The notes beneath the pieces are model-generated. The model made no database searches and was not told the origin of the DNA. It worked only from the letters and a program-made list of their open reading frames with translations. Made by a program: the position numbers and the translations under genes. From Paraburkholderia sacchari (GTDB lineage: Bacteria > Pseudomonadota > Gammaproteobacteria > Burkholderiales > Burkholderiaceae), in contig NZ_JTDB02000007.1 of the NCBI RefSeq assembly GCF_000785435.2, forward strand, positions 325,476 to 389,475: a stretch of DNA of 64,000 bases. The letters run 5' to 3'. This document shows positions 46,268 through 53,544 of the stretch, piece by piece (the stretch's first letter is position 1; every line of letters starts with the position of its first letter).

Positions 46268-46365
46268 GCGGTGAATACGGTCGTTATTCGCCGCACTTTA
46301 CGCGGTGAAAGACTTGTCGATACGGCGAATACAGCTCATAATCGCCGCATGAATAGCGGCGATTA
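46268..46365. promoter_or_regulatory. array of six inverted half-sites with exact 7-bp spacers over the fic promoter
   Basis: Half-site consensus TATTCGCCGC or its complement GCGGCGAATA. Group 1: GCGGTGAATA (46268-46277), TATTCGCCGC (46285-46294), GCGGTGAAAG (46302-46311). Group 2: ACGGCGAATA (46322-46331), TAATCGCCGC (46339-46348), GCGGCGATTA (46356-46365). Orientation alternates and every spacer inside a group is 7 bases (17-bp pitch); the gap between groups is 10 bases. The last two half-sites form a perfect 10-bp palindrome whose 7-base centre is the start codon region. This looks like a protein-binding operator; the binder is unknown. Confidence 0.7.
46314..46342 (+). promoter_or_regulatory. 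candidate promoter of the fic gene, predicted leaderless transcript
   Basis: TTGTCG (46314-46319), a 17-base spacer and CATAAT (46337-46342) match sigma-70 hexamers 4/6 and 5/6. Transcription would start about 7 bases after the -10, that is at or next to the A of ATG 46349. No ribosome-binding site is visible before the ATG, which agrees with a leaderless mRNA. Confidence 0.5.
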
Positions 46366-47473
46366 CACCTATATCTGGCGAGCCAATGACTGGCCCGTCT
46401 GGCGCTACGACTTGGCGAAGCTGGCCGAGCCCCTGGCCGCGGCGAGCCATGTCCAAGGCTTGTTGGCCGGGCGTCTGGCCGATGTCGGCATGGCGTTGCG
46501 CGATCAGGCCAGTCTCGCAGCCTTGACCGAGGACGTGGTCAAGACAAGCGAGATCGAGGGCGAGCAGCTCAATGTCGCCTCGGTGCGCTCGTCAATCGCG
46601 CGGCGGCTGGGCGTTGACATCGGCGCGCTCGCGCCAGTGGATCGCCACGTCGAAGGCGTGGTCGAGATGGTGCTCGACGCGACTGCCAGCAGCCAGTCGC
46701 CGGTTACGAAAGAGCGACTGTTCGGGTGGCACGCTGCGTTGTTCCCGACAGGCTACGCGGGTCTATCGCGGATTAGTGTCGGCGCATGGCGCGACGATGC
46801 CAGGGGGCCCATGCAGGTAGTGTCCGGTCCGATTGGCCGTCAGCGGGTTCATTTCGAAGCGCCGCCAGCGGACCGCCTGGAAGCTGAAACGAGCCGCTTT
46901 CTCGATTGGCTCAATGGCCCCGCGAACGATCCGCCGCTGATCAGGGCGGCGCTCGGCCATCTATGGTTCGTCACGTTGCACCCGTTCGACGATGGCAATG
47001 GCCGGGTGGCAAGAGCGATTGGGGATTTGCTGCTCGCGCGCGCGGATGACAGTCCACAACGTTTCTACAGTTTGTCGGCGCAGATCCAGCGCGAGCGCAA
47101 GGCGTATTACGACATCCTGGAGCGCACGCAAAAGCGATCGATGGATGTCACGGAATGGCTCGCGTGGTTTCTCGATGCGCTGCATCGTGCCATCGATCAG
47201 GCGCAGTTCACACTCGATACCGTGCTGGCCAAAGCGAATTTCTGGCGCCACTGGGCCACAACGCCGTTCAATGAGCGGCAGGTCAAGTTGCTCAATAAAC
47301 TGCTCGATGGGTTTGACGGCAAGCTTACCAGCGGCAAATGGGCGGCCATCGCCAAGTGTTCATCCGATACCGCTCTACGCGATATCAACGACCTGCTCGC
47401 ACGCGGTGTGCTGCGCCGGGCCGATGGTGGCGGGCGCAGCACGAGTTACCAGTTGAATGCGCCGCAGAAGTAG
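46349..47473 (+). CDS. Fic family protein with N-terminal DUF4172-type domain and C-terminal winged helix (374 aa)
   Basis: A Fic-fold enzyme expected to transfer AMP from ATP to hydroxyl side chains. The start YIWRANDWPVWRYD is typical of the DUF4172 N-terminal region. The active-site motif HPFDDGNGRVAR begins at His211 and is complete. An inhibitory-helix motif, TSEIEG (Thr66 to Gly71, inhibitory Glu70), lies before the Fic core, so this is a class II, self-inhibited Fic protein. The C-terminal 90 residues include a helix-turn-helix (KWAAIAKCSSDTALRDINDL) and a wing (RRADGGGRSTSY). No antitoxin gene is adjacent. It sits between purL and the parvulin gene as an apparent insertion. Confidence 0.92.
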   Translation: MNSGDYTYIWRANDWPVWRYDLAKLAEPLAAASHVQGLLAGRLADVGMALRDQASLAALTEDVVKTSEIEGEQLNVASVRSSIARRLGVDIGALAPVDRHVEGVVEMVLDATASSQSPVTKERLFGWHAALFPTGYAGLSRISVGAWRDDARGPMQVVSGPIGRQRVHFEAPPADRLEAETSRFLDWLNGPANDPPLIRAALGHLWFVTLHPFDDGNGRVARAIGDLLLARADDSPQRFYSLSAQIQRERKAYYDILERTQKRSMDVTEWLAWFLDALHRAIDQAQFTLDTVLAKANFWRHWATTPFNERQVKLLNKLLDGFDGKLTSGKWAAIAKCSSDTALRDINDLLARGVLRRADGGGRSTSYQLNAPQK

Positions 47474-47518
47474 CAGCGCTGTTATCCATCACTCGTGCGT
47501 CGCGCCCGAATTGGGCAA

Positions 47519-47556
47519 CAAAAAACCCCGCGCCTTCGCAGGTCGCGGGGTTTCTC
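47519..47556. terminator. bidirectional terminator between fic and the parvulin gene
   Basis: A 10-bp stem AAACCCCGCG (47523-47532) with CGCGGGGTTT (47544-47553); T-rich tracts follow on both strands. Confidence 0.85.
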
Positions 47557-47590
47557 TTTTCGCAGCAAGCAAAGAAGCTGCAATCGGCCC

Positions 47591-48370
47591 TTACTGAATC
47601 TTCGCCTTGTCGCGCAGTTGCTTTTCGAACGCGAGCAGCTTTTGCTGCTGAAGTTGCTGCACGATCTGCGGGCGCACTTGCTCGAGCGGCGGCGGCGCGA
47701 TGGCGCGAATGTCGTCCACGCGGATGATGTGCCAGCCGAATTGCGTGTGCACCGGCGCATCGGTGACCTGGCCTTTTTGCAGATGCGTTGCGGCGTCGGC
47801 GAATTCCGGCACGTAGGCCTTCGGGTCCGACCAGTCGAGATCGCCGCCGTTCTTCGCCGAACCCGGGTCCTTCGAGTATTGCTTAGCGAGGTCTTCGAAG
47901 CTCGCGCCGCCCTTGATCTTCGCGATCAGGTCCTTCGCCTGCTGCTCGTTGTCCACGAGGATGTGATGCAGGTGATATTCCTTGCCGGCCGCGCCTTGCG
48001 TGAGCTTGTCGTACATGGCCTTGACTTCGGCGTCGCTGGGCGGGTTGCTCCTGAGGAAGTCCTCGATCCATGCATGCAGGACGACCTGTTGCTGCGCCAT
48101 CGCCAGTTGGGCCTTCACGGCCGGACGGTTCGGAATCCCGACGCGCGCCGCTTCCTGCATCAGCACCTGGCGATTGATGAGTTCCTCACGCACGGCCTTT
48201 TCCAGGTCCGGCGTGTCTTGCTGGCCCTGGGCCACGACCTGGGCGACCAGCGCATCGGCCTGCGACTTCGGAATCGGCGTGCCATTCACGACGGCAACGT
48301 TCTGCGCAAAGGCGGGAGCCGCCGCGAACGCAGCCAGCAACACCCAAAGACGGGTTTTCTTCAAGGTCAT
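47591..48370 (-). CDS. periplasmic parvulin-type peptidylprolyl isomerase (259 aa)
   Basis: A periplasmic PPIase. The signal peptide LWVLLAAFAAAPAFA-QN has a clear cleavage site. A SurA/PrsA-like N-terminal helical region follows (NVAVVNGTPIPKSQADALV, EELINRQVLMQEAAR), then one parvulin domain (about 130-225): EYHLHHILVDNEQQAKDLIAKIKGGASFE in parts, GGDLDWSDPKAYVPEF and TQFGWHIIRVDDIR. The length fits the PrsA/Cbf2-like class rather than SurA. AGGA precedes the ATG. It is the last gene of the selO-msrB-yciB-bolA-parvulin series on the - strand, 40 bases after bolA. Confidence 0.93.
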   Translation of the reverse strand: MTLKKTRLWVLLAAFAAAPAFAQNVAVVNGTPIPKSQADALVAQVVAQGQQDTPDLEKAVREELINRQVLMQEAARVGIPNRPAVKAQLAMAQQQVVLHAWIEDFLRSNPPSDAEVKAMYDKLTQGAAGKEYHLHHILVDNEQQAKDLIAKIKGGASFEDLAKQYSKDPGSAKNGGDLDWSDPKAYVPEFADAATHLQKGQVTDAPVHTQFGWHIIRVDDIRAIAPPPLEQVRPQIVQQLQQQKLLAFEKQLRDKAKIQ

Positions 48371-48410
48371 CGAAAAATCCTGAGGGGCGAACTAAAAAAT
48401 GGGATTAGCG

Positions 48411-48722
48411 TTATCGGGGCTGCGCTGCCGCCTCTTCGGGCGTGAGCGCGGTGATTGCGAGCGCGTGAATGCCGCGCTGCATGGCTTCGGCCAGCGCATC
48501 ATACACCATGCGATGCCTTGCCACGCGGGCTTTCCCCGCGAATGCGGCCGCAACGATCGTGACGTGATAGTGGCCGCCAGCGGCGGCGCCGGCATGGCCC
48601 GCATGCAGTGCGCTGTCGTCGCGCACGGCGATCGATTCGACGGGTGCGAGCGCCGCAGAAAGGCGCGATTCGATCAGCGCCATGCGTTCCGCAGGGCTGG
48701 CGTGGAGAAAAACGTCGCTCAT
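48411..48722 (-). CDS. bolA: BolA family protein (103 aa)
   Basis: A BolA/IbaG-type small protein that works with monothiol glutaredoxins in iron-sulfur handling or as a regulator. Features: RMALIESRLSAALAPVESIAVRDDS, the conserved GGHYHVTIVAAAFAGKARVARHRMVYDAL (in parts) with its Ser/His/Cys-type cluster ligand region, and GIHALAITALTPEE. The ATG 48722 overlaps the yciB stop by four bases (ATGA), indicating translational coupling. Confidence 0.92.
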   Translation of the reverse strand: MSDVFLHASPAERMALIESRLSAALAPVESIAVRDDSALHAGHAGAAAGGHYHVTIVAAAFAGKARVARHRMVYDALAEAMQRGIHALAITALTPEEAAAQPR

Positions 48723-49252
48723 TCTTCTTCCTTCATGTAACGCGAGAGCCACAGGCTCTGGCCGACGATGAACACGACCAGAATGCCCGTCGCGCCAAAG
48801 AGCTTGAAGTCGACCCACGCATCGGTGGAGAAATGGTACGCGACGAACAGATTGAGGATGCCGAGCAGCGCGAAGAAGATCGACCAGATGAAGTTCAACT
48901 GCGTCCAGATTCGTGGCGGCAAGGTGATCTGCTTGCCCATCATCGCTTCGATGAGGTTCTTGCCGAACGCGACCTGCGAGACCAGCAGCACGACCGAGAA
49001 GGCCCAGTAGAGGACCGTGGGCTTCCACTTGATGAAGGTCTCGTCGTGCAGCATGAGCGTGGCGCCGCCGAACACGACGACGATACCCAGACTCAGCCAC
49101 AGCATGGGGTCGACCTTGCGATGGCGGAAGGCGACCCACGCGATCTGCGCGAGCGTTGCGACGATCGCAACGGCTGTGGCCGTGAAGATGCCCCACACCT
49201 TGAAGGTGACGAAGAACAGGATGATCGGGAACAGATCAAACAGAAATTTCAT
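48719..49252 (-). CDS. yciB: septation protein A / inner-membrane protein YciB
   Basis: A five-helix inner-membrane protein (also called IspZ or septation protein A) linked to cell-envelope integrity and division. The 177 aa begin MKFLFDLFPIILFFVTFKVWG, with further helices at about 22-40, 48-66, 78-97, 118-137 and 148-168. The signature KWKPTVLYWAFSVVLL, then FGKNLIEAMMGKQITLP and WTQLNFIWSIFFALLGILN, matches the family. Coupled to bolA by the ATGA overlap. Confidence 0.95.
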   Translation of the reverse strand: MKFLFDLFPIILFFVTFKVWGIFTATAVAIVATLAQIAWVAFRHRKVDPMLWLSLGIVVVFGGATLMLHDETFIKWKPTVLYWAFSVVLLVSQVAFGKNLIEAMMGKQITLPPRIWTQLNFIWSIFFALLGILNLFVAYHFSTDAWVDFKLFGATGILVVFIVGQSLWLSRYMKEEE

Positions 49253-49324
49253 ATCGGCCTGGAAATTGGCAAAATGAGCCGCAAAAAAGAGGGCGCGACG
49301 CGTTTAATCACGCGTCACACCCCG

Positions 49325-49345
49325 CGCGAGCGTGCTTCGCTCGCG
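49325..49345. terminator. 8-bp hairpin after msrB (weak)
   Basis: CGCGAGCG (49325-49332) pairs with CGCTCGCG (49338-49345), just beyond the msrB stop on the - strand. There is no U-tract, so read-through into yciB is likely. Confidence 0.35.
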
Positions 49346-49346
49346 T

Positions 49347-49766
49347 TCACTTGGGCTCGAATTGTAGCGCAGCCGAATTGATGCAATACCGAAGGCCGGT
49401 TGGGGCCGGACCGTCCTCGAACACATGCCCCAGGTGCGCGCCGCAGTTCTTGCAGCGCACTTCGATGCGCAGCATGCCGTGCGAGCGGTCGGTGCGCTCC
49501 TCGATCACTTCGCCGTCGATCGGACGGAAGTAGCTGGGCCAGCCACAGCCGGCGTCGAATTTCGTGTCCGACTCGAAGAGCGGCGTGCCGCAGCACACGC
49601 AGTCGTATACGCCGCGCTCGGTGTGATCCCAGTACTTGCCCGTGAAGGGGCGTTCGGTGGCTGCGTGGCGCGTGACCTGGTATTGCGTGTCCGAGAGCTG
49701 CTCGCGCCATTCGGCGTCGCTCTTGTGACCGGGGTACGCGTCGGAGTTGTGATCGTCCTGGCTCAT
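49347..49766 (-). CDS. msrB: peptide-methionine (R)-S-oxide reductase
   Basis: Reduces the R form of methionine sulfoxide in proteins. The 139-aa product binds structural zinc through Cys56/Cys59 (DCVCCG) and Cys105/Cys108 (CKNC). The catalytic Cys128 is in LRYCINSAALQF. GCGWPSYFRPI and HGMLRIEVR complete the active site. There is no signal peptide, so it is cytoplasmic. AGGAAA precedes the ATG. It lies 65 bases downstream of selO on the same strand, giving a redox-related pair. Confidence 0.97.
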   Translation of the reverse strand: MSQDDHNSDAYPGHKSDAEWREQLSDTQYQVTRHAATERPFTGKYWDHTERGVYDCVCCGTPLFESDTKFDAGCGWPSYFRPIDGEVIEERTDRSHGMLRIEVRCKNCGAHLGHVFEDGPAPTGLRYCINSAALQFEPK

Positions 49767-49831
49767 GTCGGTTTCCTGTTAAGGGCAAATGCGCGGGGCG
49801 TGCGATGTGCGGGCCGTAGATGAGGGCTCGC

Positions 49832-51433
49832 TCACGAAGAGCAACTGACTTCGAGCGAACTGGCCCAATCGGGCGGCAACGCGGCGTAGGCTTCGTGCTC
49901 GGGTTGCTCGTCGAACGGGCGCTTGAGCACGTTCGCGAGCCGTTCGACTGCGCTGAAGTCCTTCTGTGCGGCACGCTCGATCGCGGTTTGCGCGAGGTGG
50001 TTGCGCAGCACGTATTTCGGGTTCACGCGATTCATCGCCGCGGCGCGCGCCGCGTCGTCGCGCGTTTCGCGTGCGAGGCGCGCGCGATAGTCGAGTGCCC
50101 AGGCATCGAAGGCGGCGCGATCGAGGAACAGATCGCGCACGGACGTGTCGCCGTGCGCGTCGCGCTTCGAAACGCGTGCGAGATTCCGGAACGTCAGCGT
50201 GAAGTCGGCGCGGTTCGCATGCATGATTTCGAAGAGGCGATCCGCGAGTGCGTCGTCGCCTTCGTGCGCGTGCTCGAGGCCGAGCTTCGCGCGCATGCGC
50301 GCTTCCAGCGCGGGTGCGAAGTGCCCTTTGAAGCGCTCGAGCACCGCTTGTGCGTCGGCCACGCAACGTTCGCCGCGCGCTTTTTCGTCGGCGATCTCGT
50401 AGTGCGCGCCGAAGAGCGGCAGCAGCGCTTGCGCGAGGCAGAACAGATTCCAGTACGCGATCTGCGGCTGCATGCGGTAGGCGTAGCGGCCCTGCGAATC
50501 CGAGTGATTGCAGATGTGATTCGCGTCGAAGCCGTCGATGAAGCCGAACGGGCCATAGTCGATGGTGAGGCCGAGGATCGACATGTTGTCGGTGTTCATC
50601 ACGCCATGGCAAAAGCCCACGGCCTGCCACTCGACCATCAGCGCGGCCGTGCTGCGCACCGCTTCGTCGAGCAGGCCGAGATATGGATCGTCGGCTTCGC
50701 GCAGATGCGGGTAAAAGCGGCCGATCACGTGATCCGCAAGCGCGCGCAGCGCCTCGACATTGTCGTGCGAATAGAAGTGCTCGAAGTGGCCGAAGCGCAC
50801 GAAACTTGGCGACACGCGCGTGACGACTGCGGCGGTTTCAAGTTCTTCGCGCCGCACCGGCTGTTCGGAGCCGGTCACGGTCAGCGCGCGCGTGGTGGGA
50901 ATGCCGAGGTGATGCATGGCCTCGGAGCACAGGAATTCGCGGATCGACGAGCGCAGCACCGCGCGGCCGTCGCCCATTCGCGAATATGGTGTGCGTCCTG
51001 CGCCCTTGAGCTGCACTTCGAGGCGCTTGCCTGCGTGCTCGATCTCGCCGAGCATGAGCGCGCGGCCGTCGCCTAGCTGGCCGGCCCAGACGCCGAACTG
51101 GTGCCCCGAATAGACGCTTGCATACGACATCGTCGAAGGCGGGCGTTCGCGCGTGAAGTTGCCGCTGAAATACTCGGCGAATGCCGGATCGGCCACCGCC
51201 GACGCATCGAGTCCGAGCAGCGCGGCCGTCTCTTTCGAGAAACCGACCACATAGGGCGCTGGCAGCGGCGCACCGGGCAGCCGCGTATGAAAGGTCGCGC
51301 CAAGGGCCGCGAACGTGTCGTCGCGCGGCACGCCGAGCGCGCGTTCGAAGTCGGCGAGCGGGCCGCTTGCCGGCGCGCGCGGGGCGGTCGAGCCGCCATG
51401 TGAGGAATCGGTTTGGCCTGGTGAAAACGACAT
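49832..51433 (-). CDS. selO: protein adenylyltransferase SelO (YdiU)
   Basis: A pseudokinase-fold enzyme that AMPylates proteins on Ser/Thr/Tyr and is linked to oxidative stress. The 533-aa product has the family segments ASVYSGHQFGVWAGQLGDGRA, QLKGAGRTPYSRMGDGRAVL, SSIREFLCSEAMHHLGIPTTRAL (in part), FCHGVMNTDNMSILG and DYGPFGFIDGFD. The C-terminus ends SCSS with the redox Cys531 in the place of selenocysteine in animal SelO. ATG 51433 (MSFSPGQTDSS) is chosen; upstream frame is antisense to the divergent acyl-CoA ligase gene. Confidence 0.96.
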   Translation of the reverse strand: MSFSPGQTDSSHGGSTAPRAPASGPLADFERALGVPRDDTFAALGATFHTRLPGAPLPAPYVVGFSKETAALLGLDASAVADPAFAEYFSGNFTRERPPSTMSYASVYSGHQFGVWAGQLGDGRALMLGEIEHAGKRLEVQLKGAGRTPYSRMGDGRAVLRSSIREFLCSEAMHHLGIPTTRALTVTGSEQPVRREELETAAVVTRVSPSFVRFGHFEHFYSHDNVEALRALADHVIGRFYPHLREADDPYLGLLDEAVRSTAALMVEWQAVGFCHGVMNTDNMSILGLTIDYGPFGFIDGFDANHICNHSDSQGRYAYRMQPQIAYWNLFCLAQALLPLFGAHYEIADEKARGERCVADAQAVLERFKGHFAPALEARMRAKLGLEHAHEGDDALADRLFEIMHANRADFTLTFRNLARVSKRDAHGDTSVRDLFLDRAAFDAWALDYRARLARETRDDAARAAAMNRVNPKYVLRNHLAQTAIERAAQKDFSAVERLANVLKRPFDEQPEHEAYAALPPDWASSLEVSCSS

Positions 51434-51434
51434 G

Positions 51435-51463
51435 TTGAGCGCCTGTTGAATAGCCGATATTGT
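51435..51463 (+). promoter_or_regulatory. candidate promoter of the acyl-CoA ligase gene
   Basis: TTGAGC (51435-51440), a 17-base spacer and TATTGT (51458-51463) match 4/6 each. It overlaps the start of the divergent selO gene region; the leader would be about 140 nt. Confidence 0.3.
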
Positions 51464-51610
51464 AAGTCCGCGCCGGCAGGCGTGCAGAAGGCGCGCCGAC
51501 ACGCGCCGCCCGCGCTGTTGCGGCATTTTGCATGCCGCGCCGAGGCCGCCGGGCACCACGCCATCCCATACAAGAATGATCTGGCATTCGAGTCGAGGAG
51601 ACCGCTGACC

Positions 51611-53290
51611 ATGACCGCGACGAACGCGCCGCTGTTGGGGCACATGATGGATGTGCCGCTTCTCGTGTCGTCGTTGATCGCGCACGCGGCGCGCCATCAC
51701 GGCAGCACCCAGATCGTTTCGCGGCGCATCGAAGGCGACCTGCATCGCTATACGTATCGCGAATGCGAAGTGCGTTCGAAGCAGCTCGCCCAGGCACTCA
51801 TCGCGCTGGGTGTCGAGCCTGGCGAGCGTATCGCCACGCTGGCGTGGAACGGTTATCGGCACCTGGAGGCCTACTACGGCGTGGCCGGTTTCGGTGCGGT
51901 GTGCCATACCATCAACCCGCGCCTCTTTCCCGAGCAGATCGCCTGGATCGTCAATCACGCCGACGATCGCTACGTGCTGTTCGACATCACCTTCGCCGCG
52001 CTCGTCGACACGCTCGCGCCGCAATGCCCGCAGGTGCGCGGCTGGATCGCGCTATGCGACGAGGCGCACCTGCCGGCCATGCAAACGCCGGTGCTCAGCT
52101 ACGAAACGCTGCTCGCGGCGCAGGACGGTCGCTTCGCATGGCCCTTGTTCGATGAGCGCAGCGCATCGAATCTCTGCTACACCTCGGGCACTACAGGCAA
52201 TCCGAAGGGCGCGCTCTATACGCACCGCTCGGCAGTGCTGCACGCTTATGGTGCGTCGATGCCCGATGCAATGGGATTCTCCGCGCGCGACGCCATGCTG
52301 CCGGTCGTGCCGATGTTCCATGTGAATGCGTGGGGCGTGCCGCACGCGGCGCCGCTCGCCGGCACGAAACTCGTGCTGCCCGGCAAGGATCTCGACGGCA
52401 AGTCGCTCTACGAACTCATGGAAGCGGAGGGCGTGACCTGCTCGGCCGGCGTGCCTACGGTATGGCTCGGCCTGCTCGCGTACATGCGCGAGGCGGGCGT
52501 GAAGTTTTCCACGCTCAATCGCACGGTGATCGGCGGCTCGGCATGCCCGCCGGCCATGCTGCGCAGCTTCGAGGACGACTACGGCGTGCAGGTGATCCAC
52601 GCGTGGGGCATGACCGAGATGTCGCCGCTCGGCACGCTTTCGAAGCTGAACTGGGAGCAGTCGCAGCGCCCGCCCGAGGCGCGGCGCGCGCTGCTCGAAA
52701 AGCAGGGGCGCGTGATCTTCGGCGTCGACATGAAAATCGTCGGCGACGATGGCCGCGAGCTGCCCTGGGACGGCGTGGCGTTCGGCGACCTGTATGTGCG
52801 CGGGCCGTGGGTCATCGACCGCTATTTCAGGCAGGACAGCGGCACGCCGCTCGTGGACGGCTGGTTCCCGACCGGCGATGTCGCGACCATCGACCCCGAT
52901 GGCTTCCTGCAAATCACCGATCGCAGCAAGGACGTGATCAAGTCGGGCGGCGAGTGGATCAGCTCGATCGAGCTCGAGAACATCGCGGTGGCGCATCCGG
53001 CCATCGCAGAGGCAGCCTGCATCGCCTGCGCGCATCCGCGCTGGACCGAGCGGCCGTTGATCGTCGCGGTGAAGAAGCCGGGCGCCGAAGTCACGCGCGA
53101 GCAACTGCTGGCGTTCTTCGAAGGCAAGGTGGTGAAGTGGTGGCTGCCCGACGACGTGGTGTTCGTCGACGAACTCCCGCACACGGCCACCGGCAAGCTG
53201 CAGAAGCTCAAGCTGCGCGAGCGGTTTCGCGATCATGTGCTGCCGGGTGCGCTGGAGGCGGGCGATCAGTGCCCGACCAAACCGATCTAG
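51611..53290 (+). CDS. acyl-CoA ligase, AMP-binding family (559 aa)
   Basis: Activates a carboxylic acid, probably a medium- or long-chain fatty acid, to its CoA thioester through an acyl-AMP. The P-loop is NLCYTSGTTGNPKGALYTHRS (in part), the A5 region IHAWGMTEMSPLG, the A7 region GWFPTGDVATIDPDGFLQITD and the hinge/A8 DRSKDVIKSGGEWIS. The C-terminal Lys is in LPHTATGKLQKLKLRE. The overall likeness is to AlkK/FadD-type ligases. GAGGAGA precedes ATG 51611. A strong terminator follows, so it is a unit separate from the fadB-like operon. Confidence 0.92.
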   Translation: MTATNAPLLGHMMDVPLLVSSLIAHAARHHGSTQIVSRRIEGDLHRYTYRECEVRSKQLAQALIALGVEPGERIATLAWNGYRHLEAYYGVAGFGAVCHTINPRLFPEQIAWIVNHADDRYVLFDITFAALVDTLAPQCPQVRGWIALCDEAHLPAMQTPVLSYETLLAAQDGRFAWPLFDERSASNLCYTSGTTGNPKGALYTHRSAVLHAYGASMPDAMGFSARDAMLPVVPMFHVNAWGVPHAAPLAGTKLVLPGKDLDGKSLYELMEAEGVTCSAGVPTVWLGLLAYMREAGVKFSTLNRTVIGGSACPPAMLRSFEDDYGVQVIHAWGMTEMSPLGTLSKLNWEQSQRPPEARRALLEKQGRVIFGVDMKIVGDDGRELPWDGVAFGDLYVRGPWVIDRYFRQDSGTPLVDGWFPTGDVATIDPDGFLQITDRSKDVIKSGGEWISSIELENIAVAHPAIAEAACIACAHPRWTERPLIVAVKKPGAEVTREQLLAFFEGKVVKWWLPDDVVFVDELPHTATGKLQKLKLRERFRDHVLPGALEAGDQCPTKPI

Positions 53291-53314
53291 CGCACCAGAT
53301 GCATCCGAACGAAG

Positions 53315-53340
53315 CGCAGCCCACTGGCTGCGTTTTTTTT
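53315..53340 (+). terminator. intrinsic terminator of the acyl-CoA ligase gene
   Basis: A 7-bp stem CGCAGCC (53315-53321) with GGCTGCG (53326-53332) followed by eight T residues. Confidence 0.93.
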
Positions 53341-53409
53341 GGCCGGCCCGCTTTCGCGCATGAGGCAGAGGATTGGTACAAACCCCGATGCCTTGTGCGC
53401 AGCAAAAAA

Positions 53410-53438
53410 TTGAACGAACGTTCTTTTTTCGGTATTCT
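53410..53438 (+). promoter_or_regulatory. promoter of the beta-oxidation genes overlapped by a palindromic operator
   Basis: TTGAAC (53410-53415), 17 bases, TATTCT (53433-53438) match 4/6 each. The palindrome GAACGTTC (53416-53423) lies at once after the -35, and with the -35 it forms GAACGAACGTTC (53412-53423). Such placement is typical of a repressor of the TetR type; which regulator binds is not known from the window. Confidence 0.45.
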
Positions 53439-53544
53439 GCGTGTGAACCGGGAATGCCGGACAATGAAGCGGCCGGCGCGTGTGCGGGCGAGTCAGATGG
53501 CTCCCGCGAGGCACAACGCGGCTCGCAAGCACGGAGGCAGGCAA

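Noticed and set aside
46339..46365. RNA hairpin with the fic start codon in its loop, as a translational switch
   Set aside because: If the predicted promoter is right, transcription starts at the ATG, so the left arm is not transcribed. A DNA operator is the better reading, also because the same half-site recurs upstream.
52330..53544. N-terminal extension of the fadB-like frame back to 52330
   Set aside because: This part overlaps the acyl-CoA ligase gene in another frame and crosses a strong terminator; ATG 53545 has a proper ribosome-binding site.
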